Shown: positions 32,053-32,154 of the stretch, piece by piece
Position numbering within the stretch: position 1 is the first letter of the stretch
Layout of the letters: the number at the start of each line of letters is the position of its first letter
DNA from: Carboxylicivirga sp. M1479
GTDB taxonomy: Bacteria; Bacteroidota; Bacteroidia; Bacteroidales; Marinilabiliaceae
Reading direction: 5' to 3'
DNA length: 32,154 nt
NCBI RefSeq assembly: GCF_007097485.1
Contig: NZ_VKDE01000043.1
Span: forward strand, 1-32,154
Notes under the pieces: model-generated
Database searches by the model: none
Told to the model about the DNA's origin: nothing
What the model saw: the letters and a program-made list of their open reading frames with translations, nothing else
Translations under genes and position numbers: made by a program

Positions 32053-32154
32053 ATGTTTTAAAATTGAATCGCGTTTGTTAATATGCTATACCGCTGAGAG
32101 GCTGTAGTTGAGCTGGTATTTTGTTTTAAAGCTAGATATGGAGGCTATTATTCG

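Larger units (their letters stand above)
31591..32154. other. Right-end 564-bp stretch without a supported gene
   Basis: Two terminator-like hairpins are present, listed separately. The longest sensible frame is 40 codons (31766-31888, plus; MNKAIYEAVSFEAIRELF... with a hydrophobic middle), which I do not recognise. An ATG at 32138 may open a gene beyond the edge, but only five codons are visible. Confidence 0.4.

Noticed and set aside
32138-32154. ATG near the right edge that could start a gene
   Set aside because: Only five codons are visible.

Overview
The window is AT-rich and reads as a chromosome segment of a Bacteroidota member, probably near the Marinilabiliales. This is inference from gene content: a debranching enzyme/GT4/GH57 trio, a eukaryote-type (GT3) glycogen synthase, a run of three SurA/PpiC-like periplasmic folding genes, DUF2752+TM2 pairs, mostly weak Shine-Dalgarno sites, and a few candidate -33/-7 promoters (TTTG ... 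TAnnTTTG). No rRNA, tRNA or CRISPR array was seen.

Left part (1-6.7 kb). The window opens inside the N-terminus of an IS1595-type transposase (minus strand). Next come a NarL/LuxR response regulator (minus) and, divergent from it, a hemerythrin gene overlapping a receiver-histidine kinase gene. These three look like an oxygen- or redox-sensing signalling module. A gene-poor kilobase follows, holding a small conserved-looking gene broken by one in-frame stop. After that are a stand-alone class I glutamine amidotransferase and a 714-residue protein that joins an intact ATP-grasp ligase to an M20 peptidase fold lacking its zinc ligands.

Middle (7-10.5 kb). An HU gene with a clear terminator, a short-chain dehydrogenase plus four-helix membrane protein pair, a chain of intergenic hairpins, and an AraC-family regulator.

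Glycogen locus (11.0-23.8 kb). Six consecutive plus-strand genes encode a debranching-enzyme homologue, a GT4 glycosyltransferase, a GH57 enzyme, a 1407-residue fusion of glycogen synthase (GT3) with alpha-glucan phosphorylase (GT35), a GH13 branching enzyme and a cytoplasmic GH13 amylase-type enzyme. Together they could elongate, branch, trim and phosphorolyse a storage glucan. Two points stand out. Synthase and phosphorylase share one chain, and the debranching homologue has Asn, Asn and Gln at three positions where the family normally has Asp, Asp and Glu. No glgC or bacterial glgA is present, which fits UDP-glucose-based synthesis. A hairpin at 23827-23854 closes the locus.

Right part (23.9-32.1 kb). 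A two-domain PpiC-type isomerase, a lipoprotein and a SurA-type isomerase form an outer-membrane protein folding cluster. Then come a DUF2752/TM2 pair, a convergent SRAP-domain gene, a short-chain dehydrogenase and a Crp/Fnr-family regulator. The last two genes converge on a shared palindromic terminator. The final 560 bases carry two terminator-like hairpins but no convincing gene.
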